Shown one piece after another: positions 9,417 to 18,809 of a stretch of DNA of 64,000 nucleotides. Positions within the stretch are counted from its first letter, which is position 1, and each line of letters opens with the position of its first letter. Made by a program: the position numbers and the translations under genes. Below the pieces are notes generated by a model. It worked only from the letters and a program-made list of their open reading frames with translations, made no database searches and had not been told where the DNA came from. This DNA is from Pseudomonadota bacterium (GTDB taxonomy: Bacteria; Pseudomonadota; Gammaproteobacteria; Steroidobacterales; Woeseiaceae), in the NCBI GenBank assembly GCA_022560695.1, contig JADFSP010000002.1:98916-162915 (forward strand). The letters run 5' to 3'.

Positions 9417-11167
9417 TACATTGAGTCCGGCGCTGATACACCGAGTATGGTCAGACCATTCGCGATGACGGTTTTCGTCGCCACGCATAATGCGAGCCGC
9501 GCATCTCTGGTGCCGGCGTCGTCAACGATGAACACGTGGGCGTTGTAATAAGTATGGAAATCATTCGCGAGCTCACGCAGGTAATGCACGAGATGTTGCG
9601 GCGCCCTGTTGTTCGCCGCAAGCTCGATGACTTCCGGGTAGCGACTCAACGTCGTCATCAGCGCGCCCTCCTGCGGTTCAACCAGCCGTGCCATGTTGGC
9701 ACGCGCGTTCGCATCGTTCCACGCCAGTGATCTCTCCGCGAGCTGCCGAAATACACTGGCGATACGTGCGTGCGCATATTGAATATAGTAGACGGGATTA
9801 TCGTTCGACTGCGATTTGGCAACGTCAAGATCGAAGTCTAGGTGTTGGTCGTTCGAGCGCGAAACGTAGAAAAATCGGGCTGCATCGTTGCCCACTTCTT
9901 CGCGCAGCTGCCGCAATGTAACAAACTCGCCGGCGCGTGTGGACATCGGGACCTTCTTGCCGTCGCGATACAACACAACGAATTGAACGAGTTCGACTTC
10001 CAGGTCGTCACCTTCGTAACCCATGGCCTCGAGGCCGGCCTTGAGTCTCGCGACGTAACCGTGATGGTCGGCACCGAGTATGTTGATGAGATGATCAAAG
10101 CCGCGCTCGCGCTTGTCGTAGTGATATGCGATATCCGATGCGAAATAGGTCCTGGCGCCGTTTTCCCGAACGACAACGCGATCTTTCTCGTCGCCGAAGT
10201 CGGTTGTAGGAAACCAGGTTGCGCCATCCTTCTTGTAGAGTACGCCACGTTTTTCGAGCACCGTGAGCGCGTCGTCGACGCGATTGCTCTTCAGAAGCTC
10301 CTGCTCCGAATACCAGCGATCGAAGACGACGCCGAACTCGGCAAGATCGTCTTCGATGTCCTGACGGATAGGCTGCAGTGATTGCTGACATACATGATCG
10401 AAGCCGTCGCGCCCTAGCAAGCGCTTCGCGTTGGCAATCAGAGCCTCGATGTGCGCTTCCTTGTCGCCACGTGGTTCGTCGCCGGGCACTCCGTCCAGCA
10501 GGTCGTCGGCGCTGACCTCGATGACGCCATCGGCGTCGATCCCGGCGGCAATGTCGCGGATGTACTCGCCACGATATCCTGCCTGTGGAAATGCAATCGT
10601 TGTGCCGTGTTCCTCAAGCCACCGCAGCCAGACACTGACGCCCAGGATGTCCATTTGCCGGCCGGTGTCATTGACGTAGTACTCCCGCTCGACCGGGAAG
10701 CCTGCAGCCTCCAGCAGGTTGCCGACGGTTGCACCGAAGGCGGCATGGCGGCCGTGACCGACATGCAATGGACCGGTAGGATTGGCCGAGACGAATTCGA
10801 GCAGAATTCGCGGCTGGTCGCTGGTTTCGTGCCGGCCGTAGATTGCGCCCTGATCGATAATCGCTTCGATCTCACGATGGAATGCGGCAGCGCTCAGGTA
10901 AAAATTGATAAATCCGGGTCCGGCGATCTCGACTTTTTCGATCTGATCTGACGCCGACAGATTTTCCACAATTGCGGCCGCCAGTTCATGCGGGCGTTTT
11001 CCCGCCGGCTTTGCGAGACGCATCGCGACGTTCGATGCGAAGTGGCCGTGTGAGGGCTCTCGGGTGCGCTCGATCGTGCTGATGACCGACAGTTTGTCAG
11101 CGGCGTCTGCAAGATTCGTTAGAGTCTCGAGTGCGTCGCCCAAAAGCTGCGCGATAACGGTTTTCAT
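9416..11167 (-). CDS. argS: arginyl-tRNA synthetase
   Basis: Class I synthetase that charges tRNA-Arg. The 583 residues show the N-terminal additional domain (about 1-110), the Rossmann catalytic domain with the HIGH-type signature GPLHVGHGR (His135-His138), a loosely conserved KMSKS-like PMSTRAG, and a C-terminal anticodon-binding DALR domain ending near the C-terminus. Length is normal. It starts with ATG at 11167 and is first in the operon argS-SPOR-capA. Confidence 0.97.
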   Translation of the reverse strand: MKTVIAQLLGDALETLTNLADAADKLSVISTIERTREPSHGHFASNVAMRLAKPAGKRPHELAAAIVENLSASDQIEKVEIAGPGFINFYLSAAAFHREIEAIIDQGAIYGRHETSDQPRILLEFVSANPTGPLHVGHGRHAAFGATVGNLLEAAGFPVEREYYVNDTGRQMDILGVSVWLRWLEEHGTTIAFPQAGYRGEYIRDIAAGIDADGVIEVSADDLLDGVPGDEPRGDKEAHIEALIANAKRLLGRDGFDHVCQQSLQPIRQDIEDDLAEFGVVFDRWYSEQELLKSNRVDDALTVLEKRGVLYKKDGATWFPTTDFGDEKDRVVVRENGARTYFASDIAYHYDKRERGFDHLINILGADHHGYVARLKAGLEAMGYEGDDLEVELVQFVVLYRDGKKVPMSTRAGEFVTLRQLREEVGNDAARFFYVSRSNDQHLDFDLDVAKSQSNDNPVYYIQYAHARIASVFRQLAERSLAWNDANARANMARLVEPQEGALMTTLSRYPEVIELAANNRAPQHLVHYLRELANDFHTYYNAHVFIVDDAGTRDARLALCVATKTVIANGLTILGVSAPDSM

Positions 11168-11235
11168 TGACAGTCAGGGGCCCCGATTGGCGAGCCGGCA
11201 ATTCTACCCGCATGAGTTATTCTTTGTGCAACCCG

Positions 11236-11346
11236 CTGAAAAGTGGGGTCGTAAAGTGGGGTCGAACCGAACTTTTTTACACGACCGAGTCATTTAGCCA
11301 CCAGTTCTCACGAAAAACTTCGGTTCGACCCCACTTTTCAGAACAG
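11236..11346. repeat. GTGGGGTC-type inverted repeat between argS and priA
   Basis: A copy of AAAGTGGGGTCG at 11238-11251 is followed by a longer arm at 11253-11275 (AAAGTGGGGTCGAACCGAAC then T residues). The reverse-complement arm lies at 11316-11338 with one mismatch over about 22 bases. The priA stop codon sits at the end of the right arm. The same motif family recurs at 55311-55363. Such GTGGGGTC/GACCCCAC repeats are familiar from REP-like elements mobilised by Y1-type transposases; no such transposase is visible here. Confidence 0.8.
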
Positions 11347-13545
11347 TTCGATCGGGTCGACATCGATCGACCAGCGGACCTTTCGTGCCGCCCGGTCGGT
11401 TTCGAGGTTGGGCCGCAGTTCATGCAGAACCGCGTGGAGTGCCTTGCGGTCGCGGCTCTGCAATAGCAGTTGTGCGCGATATCGACCCGCCTTGCGGGCC
11501 ATTGGTGCGTCGACCGGCCCAAGCACCTGCAGTGTACTTGCGCCGTGCATCTCGATCCGTTTTCTGGCCACCTCGAGGAATGCGTGCGCGTCGCTGCGCC
11601 GGTGTGCGGCGGAGCGAATCAACGCAAGTCTGCAAAACGGCGGCCAGCTCGTTGCTTCACGCTCCGCCAGGGCCTCTGCGGATACGAGTGCGTAGCCACC
11701 TTCGATGAGGCGGCGCCAGAAAGGGTGCGCGGGAAATGCCGTTTGAATCAGGACCTCGCCGGAGCGCTCCTCGCGGCCGGCACGGCCGGCGACCTGGACG
11801 ATCAATTGCGCCATGCGCTCGTCGCTGCGAAAGTCCGTGCCGAACAAGCCCTGATCGGCGTTGATCACGCCGACAAGCGTCAACTTCGGAAAGTGATGGC
11901 CCTTGGACAGCATTTGCGTGCCGACCAGTATGTCCGACTCGCCGTGCGTCGCCAGTGCGAGTGCCGCGTCGATAGCGCCTTTGCGCTGCGTGCTGTCGCT
12001 GTCGATTCTCGCCACGCGGCGATCCGGGAAGCGACGCTGCAGTACGTCCTCGAGTCTTTCTGTCCCCTCACCAAGCGGTTTTACGGCCGACCCGCACAGG
12101 GTGCAGCACTGATCGAGTGCCCGCTGAGTTCCGCAGTGGTGGCATCGTAGTTGCCGCTGGCGTGCGTGCACGGTCATGCGGGCGTCGCAGCGACGGCATT
12201 CGGCAACGTGCCCGCACATCGTGCAAATCAGGGTTGGCGCGAAGCCACGGCGATTCAGGAATATCAGCGCCTGGCCCCCGGACTCGAGATGTCTTTCAAT
12301 CGCTGCCGCCAATGGCTCGCTGAGGCCGTCACTTGCAGGCACGCGACTCAAATCGATAAGGCTCACTCGCGGTGGCTTGGCGCCGCCCGCACGTCTGGGC
12401 AAGACAAGGCGTCGATAGCGGCCGTTGCGGCAGTGATGTAGCAGCTCGAGTGTTGGCGTCGCCGAGCCGAGGACGACCGGAATATCGAGGTGTTTTGCCC
12501 GCGCAATCGCCAGATCGCGCGCCGAATAACGCAGTCCCTCCTGTTGCTTGAACGAGTGATCGTGCTCTTCATCGACGATGATGAGTCCTGCATTCGACAT
12601 CGGCGTGAAGATGGCCGAGCGCGTGCCGACAATCAGCTTCGCTTCACCGCTGCGGGCGAGGCGCCAGGCAGCCAGTCTCGCGATATCGGACAGCGCCGAA
12701 TGCAGCAAGGCGGGCTCGATACTCAGGCGCGTGCGCAAACGTGAAACGAGCTGTGGCGTCAGACCGATCTCAGGCACGAGCACGAGCACCTGCTTATCGC
12801 GGTTCAGCGCATCGCTGATCAGGTGCAGGTATACCTCGGTCTTGCCGCTACCCGTAACCCCGTCCAGCAGGTACGCGGCGAATCCCCGCCCCGCCCGTAT
12901 CGTCGCAAGCGCCGCCTGCTGGTCACCGTTGAGTTCCGGTCCGGTTTGCGCCACGGCCAGAAGCGGCGATTCGGGCGGGTCAGCAGGCGCGCTGTAGCGG
13001 GCAATAAGGCCTTTTCCGAACAATGTGCGGGCGGCACGGCGCCAGTTCGGCATGTGTTCCGACAGTGAGCCGACGTCCATGCCGCCGCCACCGGCATCGC
13101 GCAGCAGCTCGAGCAGCTCGGCCTGGCGTGGGGCTCGCTTTGCGAGGGCGTCGATATCAACGCTTTCGGCCGAATCGGCAATGGCCACATGCTCCGAAAG
13201 CGGGTGCAGCGCCTTGCCCTGCCGCAGTAACGCGGGTAATGCGGCGGCGACGACCTCGCCGATCGGGTGGTGATAGTAATCGCTTGTCAATGAGATGAGC
13301 CACAGGTCTGCGTCGCTGAGCAGCGGTGCTTCATCGAGCACACTCAGCACGCGACGGATTTTCGTCCTCGACAGTGTGCTGTGATCAGCGTGGGCGAGTA
13401 CCAGGCCGATCTGCCGTTGTCTGCCGAACGGGACGAGCACGCGACAGCCAGGTTCGGGTGCCGGGACGCCGACCGGCGGCAGGTAATCGAACTGCCTGGA
13501 CAGGGGTACGTTGACGGCGACTTTGAGAATCGGTTCGGTATTCAC
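11338..13545 (-). CDS. priA: primosomal protein N' (replication restart helicase)
   Basis: PriA reloads the replicative helicase at stalled forks. The 735 residues contain the N-terminal 3'-DNA-binding and winged-helix region (1-190), the helicase core with Walker A GVTGSGKTE near 229 and the DEEH box VDEEHDHSF, the zinc-binding insertion with the expected paired cysteines (CTMCG, CRRCD, CHHCG, CTLCG between about 430 and 475), and the C-terminal helicase lobe with GTQMLSKGHHFP. Length matches the family. It is a single gene on the minus strand, separated from argS by the GTGGGGTC repeat. Confidence 0.97.
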   Translation of the reverse strand: MNTEPILKVAVNVPLSRQFDYLPPVGVPAPEPGCRVLVPFGRQRQIGLVLAHADHSTLSRTKIRRVLSVLDEAPLLSDADLWLISLTSDYYHHPIGEVVAAALPALLRQGKALHPLSEHVAIADSAESVDIDALAKRAPRQAELLELLRDAGGGGMDVGSLSEHMPNWRRAARTLFGKGLIARYSAPADPPESPLLAVAQTGPELNGDQQAALATIRAGRGFAAYLLDGVTGSGKTEVYLHLISDALNRDKQVLVLVPEIGLTPQLVSRLRTRLSIEPALLHSALSDIARLAAWRLARSGEAKLIVGTRSAIFTPMSNAGLIIVDEEHDHSFKQQEGLRYSARDLAIARAKHLDIPVVLGSATPTLELLHHCRNGRYRRLVLPRRAGGAKPPRVSLIDLSRVPASDGLSEPLAAAIERHLESGGQALIFLNRRGFAPTLICTMCGHVAECRRCDARMTVHARQRQLRCHHCGTQRALDQCCTLCGSAVKPLGEGTERLEDVLQRRFPDRRVARIDSDSTQRKGAIDAALALATHGESDILVGTQMLSKGHHFPKLTLVGVINADQGLFGTDFRSDERMAQLIVQVAGRAGREERSGEVLIQTAFPAHPFWRRLIEGGYALVSAEALAEREATSWPPFCRLALIRSAAHRRSDAHAFLEVARKRIEMHGASTLQVLGPVDAPMARKAGRYRAQLLLQSRDRKALHAVLHELRPNLETDRAARKVRWSIDVDPIELF

Positions 13546-13778
13546 GGAATCTCTATAAAAACAGTCGTTTAAAACCCGAACCGACGAGTGACCAGGCAGT
13601 GCTTAACATAATTCCGACTCGGGACATGCGCCACAGGCCTGTCAACCGGACTTTGCTTCGGGCGTTAAAGTAAGAGTGACACGGCAGATAACTTGGTGCT
13701 CGGTCAGGGCGATATTAATGGAGTCAAGAGGACGTTGCAGATGGATCTCAATGTAGCAGCGACACGGAATGGCAGCGA

Positions 13779-14387
13779 ATGAACGCCTGCGCCGGCGTTT
13801 ATGCGGTATCGTGCAGCCGCGAGCAACCAACCGGGACGAAGACGCTGCAACGCGAACGGCAACTCAACCAGTTTTTGGCCGAGGTGGAGCGACGCGCGCT
13901 GCGATTCGCCGAAATTGCCGTACGCGATCGCGACGAAGCGCTTGATCTCGTACAGGATGCAATGATCAAGCTGGCGCGAAAATACGTCGACAAGCCGACG
14001 CATGAATGGGCGCCACTCTTCTACCGTATTCTGCAGAATGGCGTTCGTGACTGGCATCGCCGGCAACTGGTCCGCAACCGGGTCATGGTCTGGTTCGGTG
14101 GCGTTGCCGGCGGCGATGATGACTATGACGTTGTCGCGCAGGCGCCCGACCCGGCCGGACGGACACCGGAGCGTGACCTGCAGTCGCACGAAGCGATGCG
14201 CGGACTCGAGGCGGCGATGCACAAGCTGCCGCCGCGTCAACGCGAGGCATTCATGCTGCGAACATTTGAGGGTCTTGACGTTGCCGGCACCGCCACGGCC
14301 ATGGGGTGCAGCCAGGGGAGCGTCAAGACACACTATTTCCGCGCGATACACTCGCTGCGGGAGCAGTTGGGAGAGCATTGGCAATGA
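13779..14387 (+). CDS. ECF-like RNA polymerase sigma factor
   Basis: A 202-residue sigma-70 family protein. Region 2 lies at about 27-95 (RDRDEALDLVQDAMIKL, then WHRRQ at the end of region 2), and region 4 at about 140-195, with LPPRQREAFMLRTFEG and the recognition helix GCSQGSVKTHYFRAIHSL. Regions 1 and 3 are missing, as in extracytoplasmic-function sigma factors. Its stop overlaps the start of the next gene by four bases (ATGA). The next product has a cytoplasmic N-terminus and one membrane span, the usual layout of an anti-sigma factor. The 233-base gap to priA should hold its promoter; I see no gene there. Confidence 0.88.
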   Translation: MNACAGVYAVSCSREQPTGTKTLQRERQLNQFLAEVERRALRFAEIAVRDRDEALDLVQDAMIKLARKYVDKPTHEWAPLFYRILQNGVRDWHRRQLVRNRVMVWFGGVAGGDDDYDVVAQAPDPAGRTPERDLQSHEAMRGLEAAMHKLPPRQREAFMLRTFEGLDVAGTATAMGCSQGSVKTHYFRAIHSLREQLGEHWQ

Positions 14388-14833
14388 AAGAGCCACGAAA
14401 ATACACGCATGATCAGGACGAGACTGGTCTGACCAAGCCGGAATTTGACAAGACTGAACTCAATGAGCCTGAACTTGATGAGCGATTCGCCGGGCAGGCG
14501 AAAGAACTCTTTGACGACAGTGTCGAGCGTCTTGATGCAGCCACGCTGTCGCGCCTGAACAAGGGTCGGCATCAGGCACTGGTTGAGCTGCAGAAGACGG
14601 GCCTTGCCGGACAGTGGGCACTCTGGATGCCCGCGACCGGCATCGCGGCTGCGGCGCTGGTTGCGGTAGTTATCTTGCAGGGCCCGGGAATTGAAGGGCC
14701 GTCGCTGCCGGCGGAGTCAGTGACCGACTTCGAGATTCTGCTGGGCGAGGACAGCCTGGAGATGCTCGAAGAGCTCGAGTTTTACAGCTGGATAGATCCT
14801 CAGGACTTCGAAACAGACAACAATGTTGGATAG
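14384..14833 (+). CDS. putative membrane-anchored anti-sigma factor
   Basis: 149 residues from ATG at 14384, which overlaps the sigma gene stop. The first 78 residues are charged and acidic, including a segment DDSVERLDAATLSRLNKGRH that resembles the DUF3619-type anti-sigma-like proteins; one membrane span follows (about 80-99, IAAAALVAVVIL) and then a 50-residue periplasmic tail rich in Glu/Asp. No zinc-binding ZAS motif is visible. Position and topology suggest that it holds the sigma factor at the membrane. That role is inferred from context; the sequence family assignment is tentative. Confidence 0.65.
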   Translation: MKEPRKYTHDQDETGLTKPEFDKTELNEPELDERFAGQAKELFDDSVERLDAATLSRLNKGRHQALVELQKTGLAGQWALWMPATGIAAAALVAVVILQGPGIEGPSLPAESVTDFEILLGEDSLEMLEELEFYSWIDPQDFETDNNVG

Positions 14834-15071
14834 GCCGTTGGACAGGATCATGCGCGCGGCATTGTTGTGGTCGCTTCTGGGTAGCTGCAGCCTGGCATCC
14901 GCTGCTGACGATGAGCTACCGGGCATGGAGTTTCTCGAGTACCTGGGGCTGTGGGAGGAGTCGGACGAAATATGGATGCTCATGGACGAACAAGTGCTTG
15001 CCGAAGTCGTGCCGCAGATCGGTCCCGCGCCGCACGGCGAGGATTCGGTGGAGAAAGAAGATGAAAGCTAG
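14823..15071 (+). CDS. small exported acidic protein of unknown function
   Basis: 82 residues: basic start, hydrophobic stretch LLWSLLGSCSLASA and an AxA cleavage site near residue 28, followed by an acidic domain (MEFLEYLGLWEESDEIW). Start ATG at 14823 overlaps the previous stop by 11 bases, and the 3' end overlaps the DUF3106 gene by 11 bases. A second in-frame ATG at 14850 is possible. I do not recognise a family. Tight overlap on both sides argues that it is a real gene of the sigma-factor operon. The periplasmic tail of the preceding protein is similarly acidic. Confidence 0.65.
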   Translation: MLDRPLDRIMRAALLWSLLGSCSLASAADDELPGMEFLEYLGLWEESDEIWMLMDEQVLAEVVPQIGPAPHGEDSVEKEDES

Positions 15072-15534
15072 ACACATTTTTGTAATTGTGGCCTTGCTGG
15101 CGTTGAGCACTGCGATGGCCGAAGACACGGGCGTCGCGTGGGACAGTCTCAGCGCGCAACAGCAACAGGTGCTCGACCGCTTTGCAGACAGCTGGGATAG
15201 CATGCCGCCCGGTCGCCAGCAGCGGCTGTCGACCGGCGCACATCGCTGGGCGGGCATGACACCCAGGGAACGTGAAGCCGCGCAAACGCGTTTCGCCCTG
15301 TGGCGCGAACTGCCCGATGAGCGTCGCGAGCGGATCCGCGAACGTTACGGGGTTTTCCGTGATCTGCCGGCTGCGGAGCAGCGTCGTATCCGCGAGAACT
15401 TTCGGCATTTTCGGCAGCTTCACCGGGATCGCCGCGAACGGTTGCGCGATCGCTATCGCGATATGACGCCCGAACAGAGACAACGACTTCATGACCGGAT
15501 GCAGCAGCGACGGCGAATTAGCACTCGCGATTGA
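15061..15534 (+). CDS. DUF3106 exported protein
   Basis: 157 residues: signal peptide (HIFVIVALLALSTAMA, cleavage near 20), then an almost wholly helical, Arg/Gln/Glu-rich domain with repeating units of the type WxxLSxxQQxxLxxF, including MTPREREAAQ and MTPEQRQRLHDRM. This fits DUF3106 and resembles the LTxxQ helices of Spy/CpxP periplasmic chaperones, though homology to those is only a suggestion. It is last in the four-gene operon, 10 bases before an intrinsic terminator. An envelope-stress role is plausible from the sigma-factor context. Confidence 0.8.
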   Translation: MKARHIFVIVALLALSTAMAEDTGVAWDSLSAQQQQVLDRFADSWDSMPPGRQQRLSTGAHRWAGMTPREREAAQTRFALWRELPDERRERIRERYGVFRDLPAAEQRRIRENFRHFRQLHRDRRERLRDRYRDMTPEQRQRLHDRMQQRRRISTRD

Positions 15535-15544
15535 ATCGCACGGC

Positions 15545-15570
15545 AAGGCGCCCTGGAGGCGCCTTTTCAT
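15545..15570 (+). terminator. intrinsic terminator of the sigma-factor operon
   Basis: Perfect 8-base stem AAGGCGCC-CTGGA-GGCGCCTT (15545-15565) followed by TT, 10 bases after the DUF3106 stop. It closes the sigma/anti-sigma/DUF3106 operon and insulates pntA. Confidence 0.85.
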
Positions 15571-15650
15571 TTCAGAAGGTGGTGCCCGGGAGGCGTCTTT
15601 TTTTGGTGCCGCCAACGGCCGCAGACAATTCTGTGCGTGGCTGTCCAATA

Positions 15651-15680
15651 TTGTTACATTACCGCGCTGGTCAGAATAAA
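15651..15680 (+). promoter_or_regulatory. possible promoter of pntAB
   Basis: TTGTTA (15651-15656) and AATAAA (15675-15680) are spaced by 18 bases, each matching sigma-70 consensus at four of six positions. pntA starts 55 bases further on with a strong GGAGG ribosome site at 15723-15727. Weak evidence only. Confidence 0.35.
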
Positions 15681-15734
15681 AACCGCTTACGGCTGTTGAA
15701 CCGAAACTGCGGCAGCCCATGTGGAGGTCGATAA

Positions 15735-17267
15735 ATGCGCATCGGTGTACCGAGAGAGACACATGCGGGTGAGAAACGTATTGCGACGACTCCGGACGTC
15801 GCAACTCAGCTCATCAAGCTGGGGTTCAGTGTGGCCATTGAAGAAAATGCCGGCGCTGCGGCCAGTTATTCCAATGAGGCTTACGAGGCGGCAGGTTGCG
15901 ACATCGTCGCATCACACAGCGATGTGTGGGCTGAATCAGACGTCATTTTGAAAGTACGGGCACCGGACGCGAGTGAGGTGAAGCGGCTGAACGAAAATCA
16001 GACCTTGATCTGCTTTCTCTGGCCAGGACAAAACCCGGATCTTCTAAAACAGCTGACCGCCAGCGGTGTAACAGCGCTGGCAATGGACAGCGTGCCGCGC
16101 ATATCGCGTGCGCAGAAACTGGACGCGCTGAGCTCGATGGCAAACATCGCCGGTTATCGCGCGGTCGTCGAAGCTGCACAGCATTTCGGTCGCTTCTTTA
16201 CCGGCCAGATCACGGCGGCGGGCAAGATACCGCCTGCGAAGGTCATGGTGATTGGTGCCGGAGTCGCTGGCCTGGCGGCGATCGGCGCGGCAAAAAGCAT
16301 GGGTGCGATTGTCCGTGCATTCGACACGCGGCCGGAGGTCAAGGAGCAGGTCGAGAGCATGGACGCCGAGTTTCTGGAACTCGATTTTGAAGATGAGGAC
16401 GGCGCAGGCGCTGGCGGATATGCAAAGGTGATGAGCAAGGCGTTCATCGAAGCCGAGATGGCGTTGTTCGCGGAGCAGGCCAGGGACGTCGACATCATCA
16501 TCACGACGGCGCTGATACCGGGCAAGCCGGCTCCGAAACTGATTACGGCAGACATGGTGCGCTCGATGAAAAACGGCAGCGTCATCGTCGACCTCGCAGC
16601 CGAGCAGGGCGGTAATTGCGAACTGACCGAGCCGGATCAGGTCGTACATCGCCACGGGGTGTCGATCATCGGTTATACCGATTTGCCGAGCCGCCTTGCG
16701 GCGCAGTCCAGCCAGTTGTATGCAACGAATCTCCGCAACCTGCTGGCCGAACTCACGCCGGGGAAAGACGGCGAGATCGTTCTCGACATGGAGGACGAGA
16801 TAATCCGCGGTGCTACGATATGTACCGGGGGTGAAACGACGTGGCCGCCACCGGCGCCGAAACTTTCGGCGGCGCCGCCAGCGCCCAAATCCGAGCCGGC
16901 ACCCGCAGTGATTGCATCCAAGCCATCGCTTGCAGGGCCGATCATTGCAGCGTGTGCCGGCGGACTCGCGCTGCTCGGCCTGGGAGCCGTAGCGCCACCC
17001 TCTTTCATGGCGCACTTCACGGTCTTCGTTCTGGCCTGCTTTGTCGGTTACATGGTGATCTGGAACGTGAAGTCGGCACTGCATACACCGCTGATGAGTG
17101 TCACGAACGCGATATCCAGCATCATCATCATTGGCGCCTTGTTGCAGATAAGTTCGGAGAACATGTTGATCATGTGGCTCGCGGCGTTCACGGTAATGAT
17201 AGCGAGCGTCAATATCGCCGGCGGTTTTGCCGTCACCCGCCGCATGCTCGACATGTTCAGAAAGTAA
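15735..17267 (+). CDS. pntA: NAD(P) transhydrogenase subunit alpha
   Basis: Alpha subunit of the proton-translocating transhydrogenase that drives NADPH formation from NADH. The 510 residues equal the E. coli length: an alanine-dehydrogenase-like N-terminal domain ([19 protein letters not shown]), the NAD-binding Rossmann domain with [18 protein letters not shown] near 172-190, an Ala/Pro-rich linker at 370-395, and three to four membrane segments at 400-500. It is the fused form (PntAA plus PntAB). ATG at 15735 follows GGAGG by seven bases. pntB starts seven bases after its stop. Confidence 0.97.
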   Translation: MRIGVPRETHAGEKRIATTPDVATQLIKLGFSVAIEENAGAAASYSNEAYEAAGCDIVASHSDVWAESDVILKVRAPDASEVKRLNENQTLICFLWPGQNPDLLKQLTASGVTALAMDSVPRISRAQKLDALSSMANIAGYRAVVEAAQHFGRFFTGQITAAGKIPPAKVMVIGAGVAGLAAIGAAKSMGAIVRAFDTRPEVKEQVESMDAEFLELDFEDEDGAGAGGYAKVMSKAFIEAEMALFAEQARDVDIIITTALIPGKPAPKLITADMVRSMKNGSVIVDLAAEQGGNCELTEPDQVVHRHGVSIIGYTDLPSRLAAQSSQLYATNLRNLLAELTPGKDGEIVLDMEDEIIRGATICTGGETTWPPPAPKLSAAPPAPKSEPAPAVIASKPSLAGPIIAACAGGLALLGLGAVAPPSFMAHFTVFVLACFVGYMVIWNVKSALHTPLMSVTNAISSIIIIGALLQISSENMLIMWLAAFTVMIASVNIAGGFAVTRRMLDMFRK

Positions 17268-17274
17268 GGTTGAC

Positions 17275-18681
17275 ATGATCAGCAGCGGCATCGTAACCGT
17301 GTCATACATCGTTGCGATGGTCCTCTTCATCCTCGCCCTCGGCGGCCTTTCGAACCAGGAGAAGGCCAGTCGCGGTAACTGGTACGGCATCGCTGGAATG
17401 GCAATCGCGTTGCTGGCGACCTTGCTTGGCGTTGTGACCGGGCATTATGTGATTCTGTTTGTCGCGCTTCTTGTTGGCGGAAGCGTCGGTATCATGCTCG
17501 CGCGACGCGTGCAGATGACGCAGATGCCTGAACTTGTCGCCATTTTGCACAGCCTCGTGGGCCTTGCCGCTGTCCTGGTTGGATTCGCAAATTTCATGGA
17601 TTCGTCCATGCACCTGGTTGGCGTGGAACAGACGATCCACGACATAGAGACCTACATCGGAATCCTTATCGGCGCCGTGACGCTGTCCGGCTCGGTGATC
17701 GCGTTTGGCAAACTCTCGGGACGTATCGGCGGCAAACCGTTACTGGTTCCGGGCCGACATTGGTTCAATCTTGCTCTGCTCATCGCGGTGATCTGGTTCG
17801 GCAGGGACTTCGTCTTGCAGTCGGCGGCCGGTGGCGGCATGACACCCCTGATGTTGATGACGGCGATCGCTTTGCTGTACGGCATGCACATGGTGATGGC
17901 GATAGGGGGTGCCGACATGCCGGTCGTTATTTCGATGTTGAACAGTTACTCGGGCTGGGCAGCGGCGGCGACCGGATTCATGCTCGATAACGATTTGCTG
18001 ATTGTCACCGGCGCGCTGGTCGGGTCGAGCGGCGCGATCCTGAGCTACATCATGTGTCGTGCGATGAACCGCAAGTTCATTGCCGTCATTGCCGGGGGCT
18101 TCGGCACGGGCGGCGGAGCGGCTGCCGCGAGCGGTGACATCGATGGCGAAGTCGCCGCTATCGATTCCGAGGAAACTGCGGCGCTGCTCACGAATGCAAA
18201 GGAGGTCATGATCGTTCCCGGATACGGCATGGCAGTCGCACAGGCGCAGCACGCGGTGTTTGAAATCACACGAGTGTTGCGCGACAGAAAGATCAACGTC
18301 CGCTTTGGCATACATCCGGTCGCAGGTCGTATGCCCGGGCACATGAATGTATTGCTTGCCGAAGCCAGGGTTCCGTACGACATCGTCTATGAGATGGACG
18401 AAATCAATGACGACTTCCCGAATATCGACGTGTCGGTCGTCATCGGCGCGAACGACATCGTGAACCCGTCGGCCCAGGACGTTCCGGACAGTCCGATCGC
18501 CGGCATGCCCGTGCTCGAAGTATGGAAGGCCGCGACAACAATCGTCCTGAAACGAAGCATGGCCACCGGATATGCAGGCGTGCAAAATCCTCTGTTTTTC
18601 AAGGAAAACACGCGCATGCTGTTTGGTGATGCGAAAGATAGCCTCGACGCTGTCTTGAGGGCGCTTGCCAGCAGAAAATGA
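17275..18681 (+). CDS. pntB: NAD(P) transhydrogenase subunit beta
   Basis: Beta subunit, partner of PntA. 468 residues from ATG at 17275: eight or so membrane segments in the first 270 residues, then the NADP(H)-binding domain with [14 protein letters not shown] and the conserved [23 protein letters not shown] (written here only in part), [20 protein letters not shown] and [16 protein letters not shown] regions. Length fits the family. With PntA it forms an inner-membrane complex coupling proton entry to hydride transfer from NADH to NADP+. No clear terminator follows. Confidence 0.96.
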   Translation: MISSGIVTVSYIVAMVLFILALGGLSNQEKASRGNWYGIAGMAIALLATLLGVVTGHYVILFVALLVGGSVGIMLARRVQMTQMPELVAILHSLVGLAAVLVGFANFMDSSMHLVGVEQTIHDIETYIGILIGAVTLSGSVIAFGKLSGRIGGKPLLVPGRHWFNLALLIAVIWFGRDFVLQSAAGGGMTPLMLMTAIALLYGMHMVMAIGGADMPVVISMLNSYSGWAAAATGFMLDNDLLIVTGALVGSSGAILSYIMCRAMNRKFIAVIAGGFGTGGGAAAASGDIDGEVAAIDSEETAALLTNAKEVMIVPGYGMAVAQAQHAVFEITRVLRDRKINVRFGIHPVAGRMPGHMNVLLAEARVPYDIVYEMDEINDDFPNIDVSVVIGANDIVNPSAQDVPDSPIAGMPVLEVWKAATTIVLKRSMATGYAGVQNPLFFKENTRMLFGDAKDSLDAVLRALASRK

Positions 18682-18809
18682 GACGGGAGACAGGTGCTCC
18701 GGCCAGGTCTTCATGTTGATTTTTGCTGGCTGATCGGCAAACTAGACGCGCACAATCTGTAATACTCCGTGTGCAGGATGTGGCAAAGAGCAAAAATTGA
18801 GGATTTCTT

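Noticed and set aside
9842..10381. Plus-strand frame within argS
   Set aside because: Antisense of a certain gene; no family features.
16044..17390. Minus-strand open frame covering pntA
   Set aside because: Antisense to pntA, rich in His/Arg/Cys, no domain, no ribosome site.
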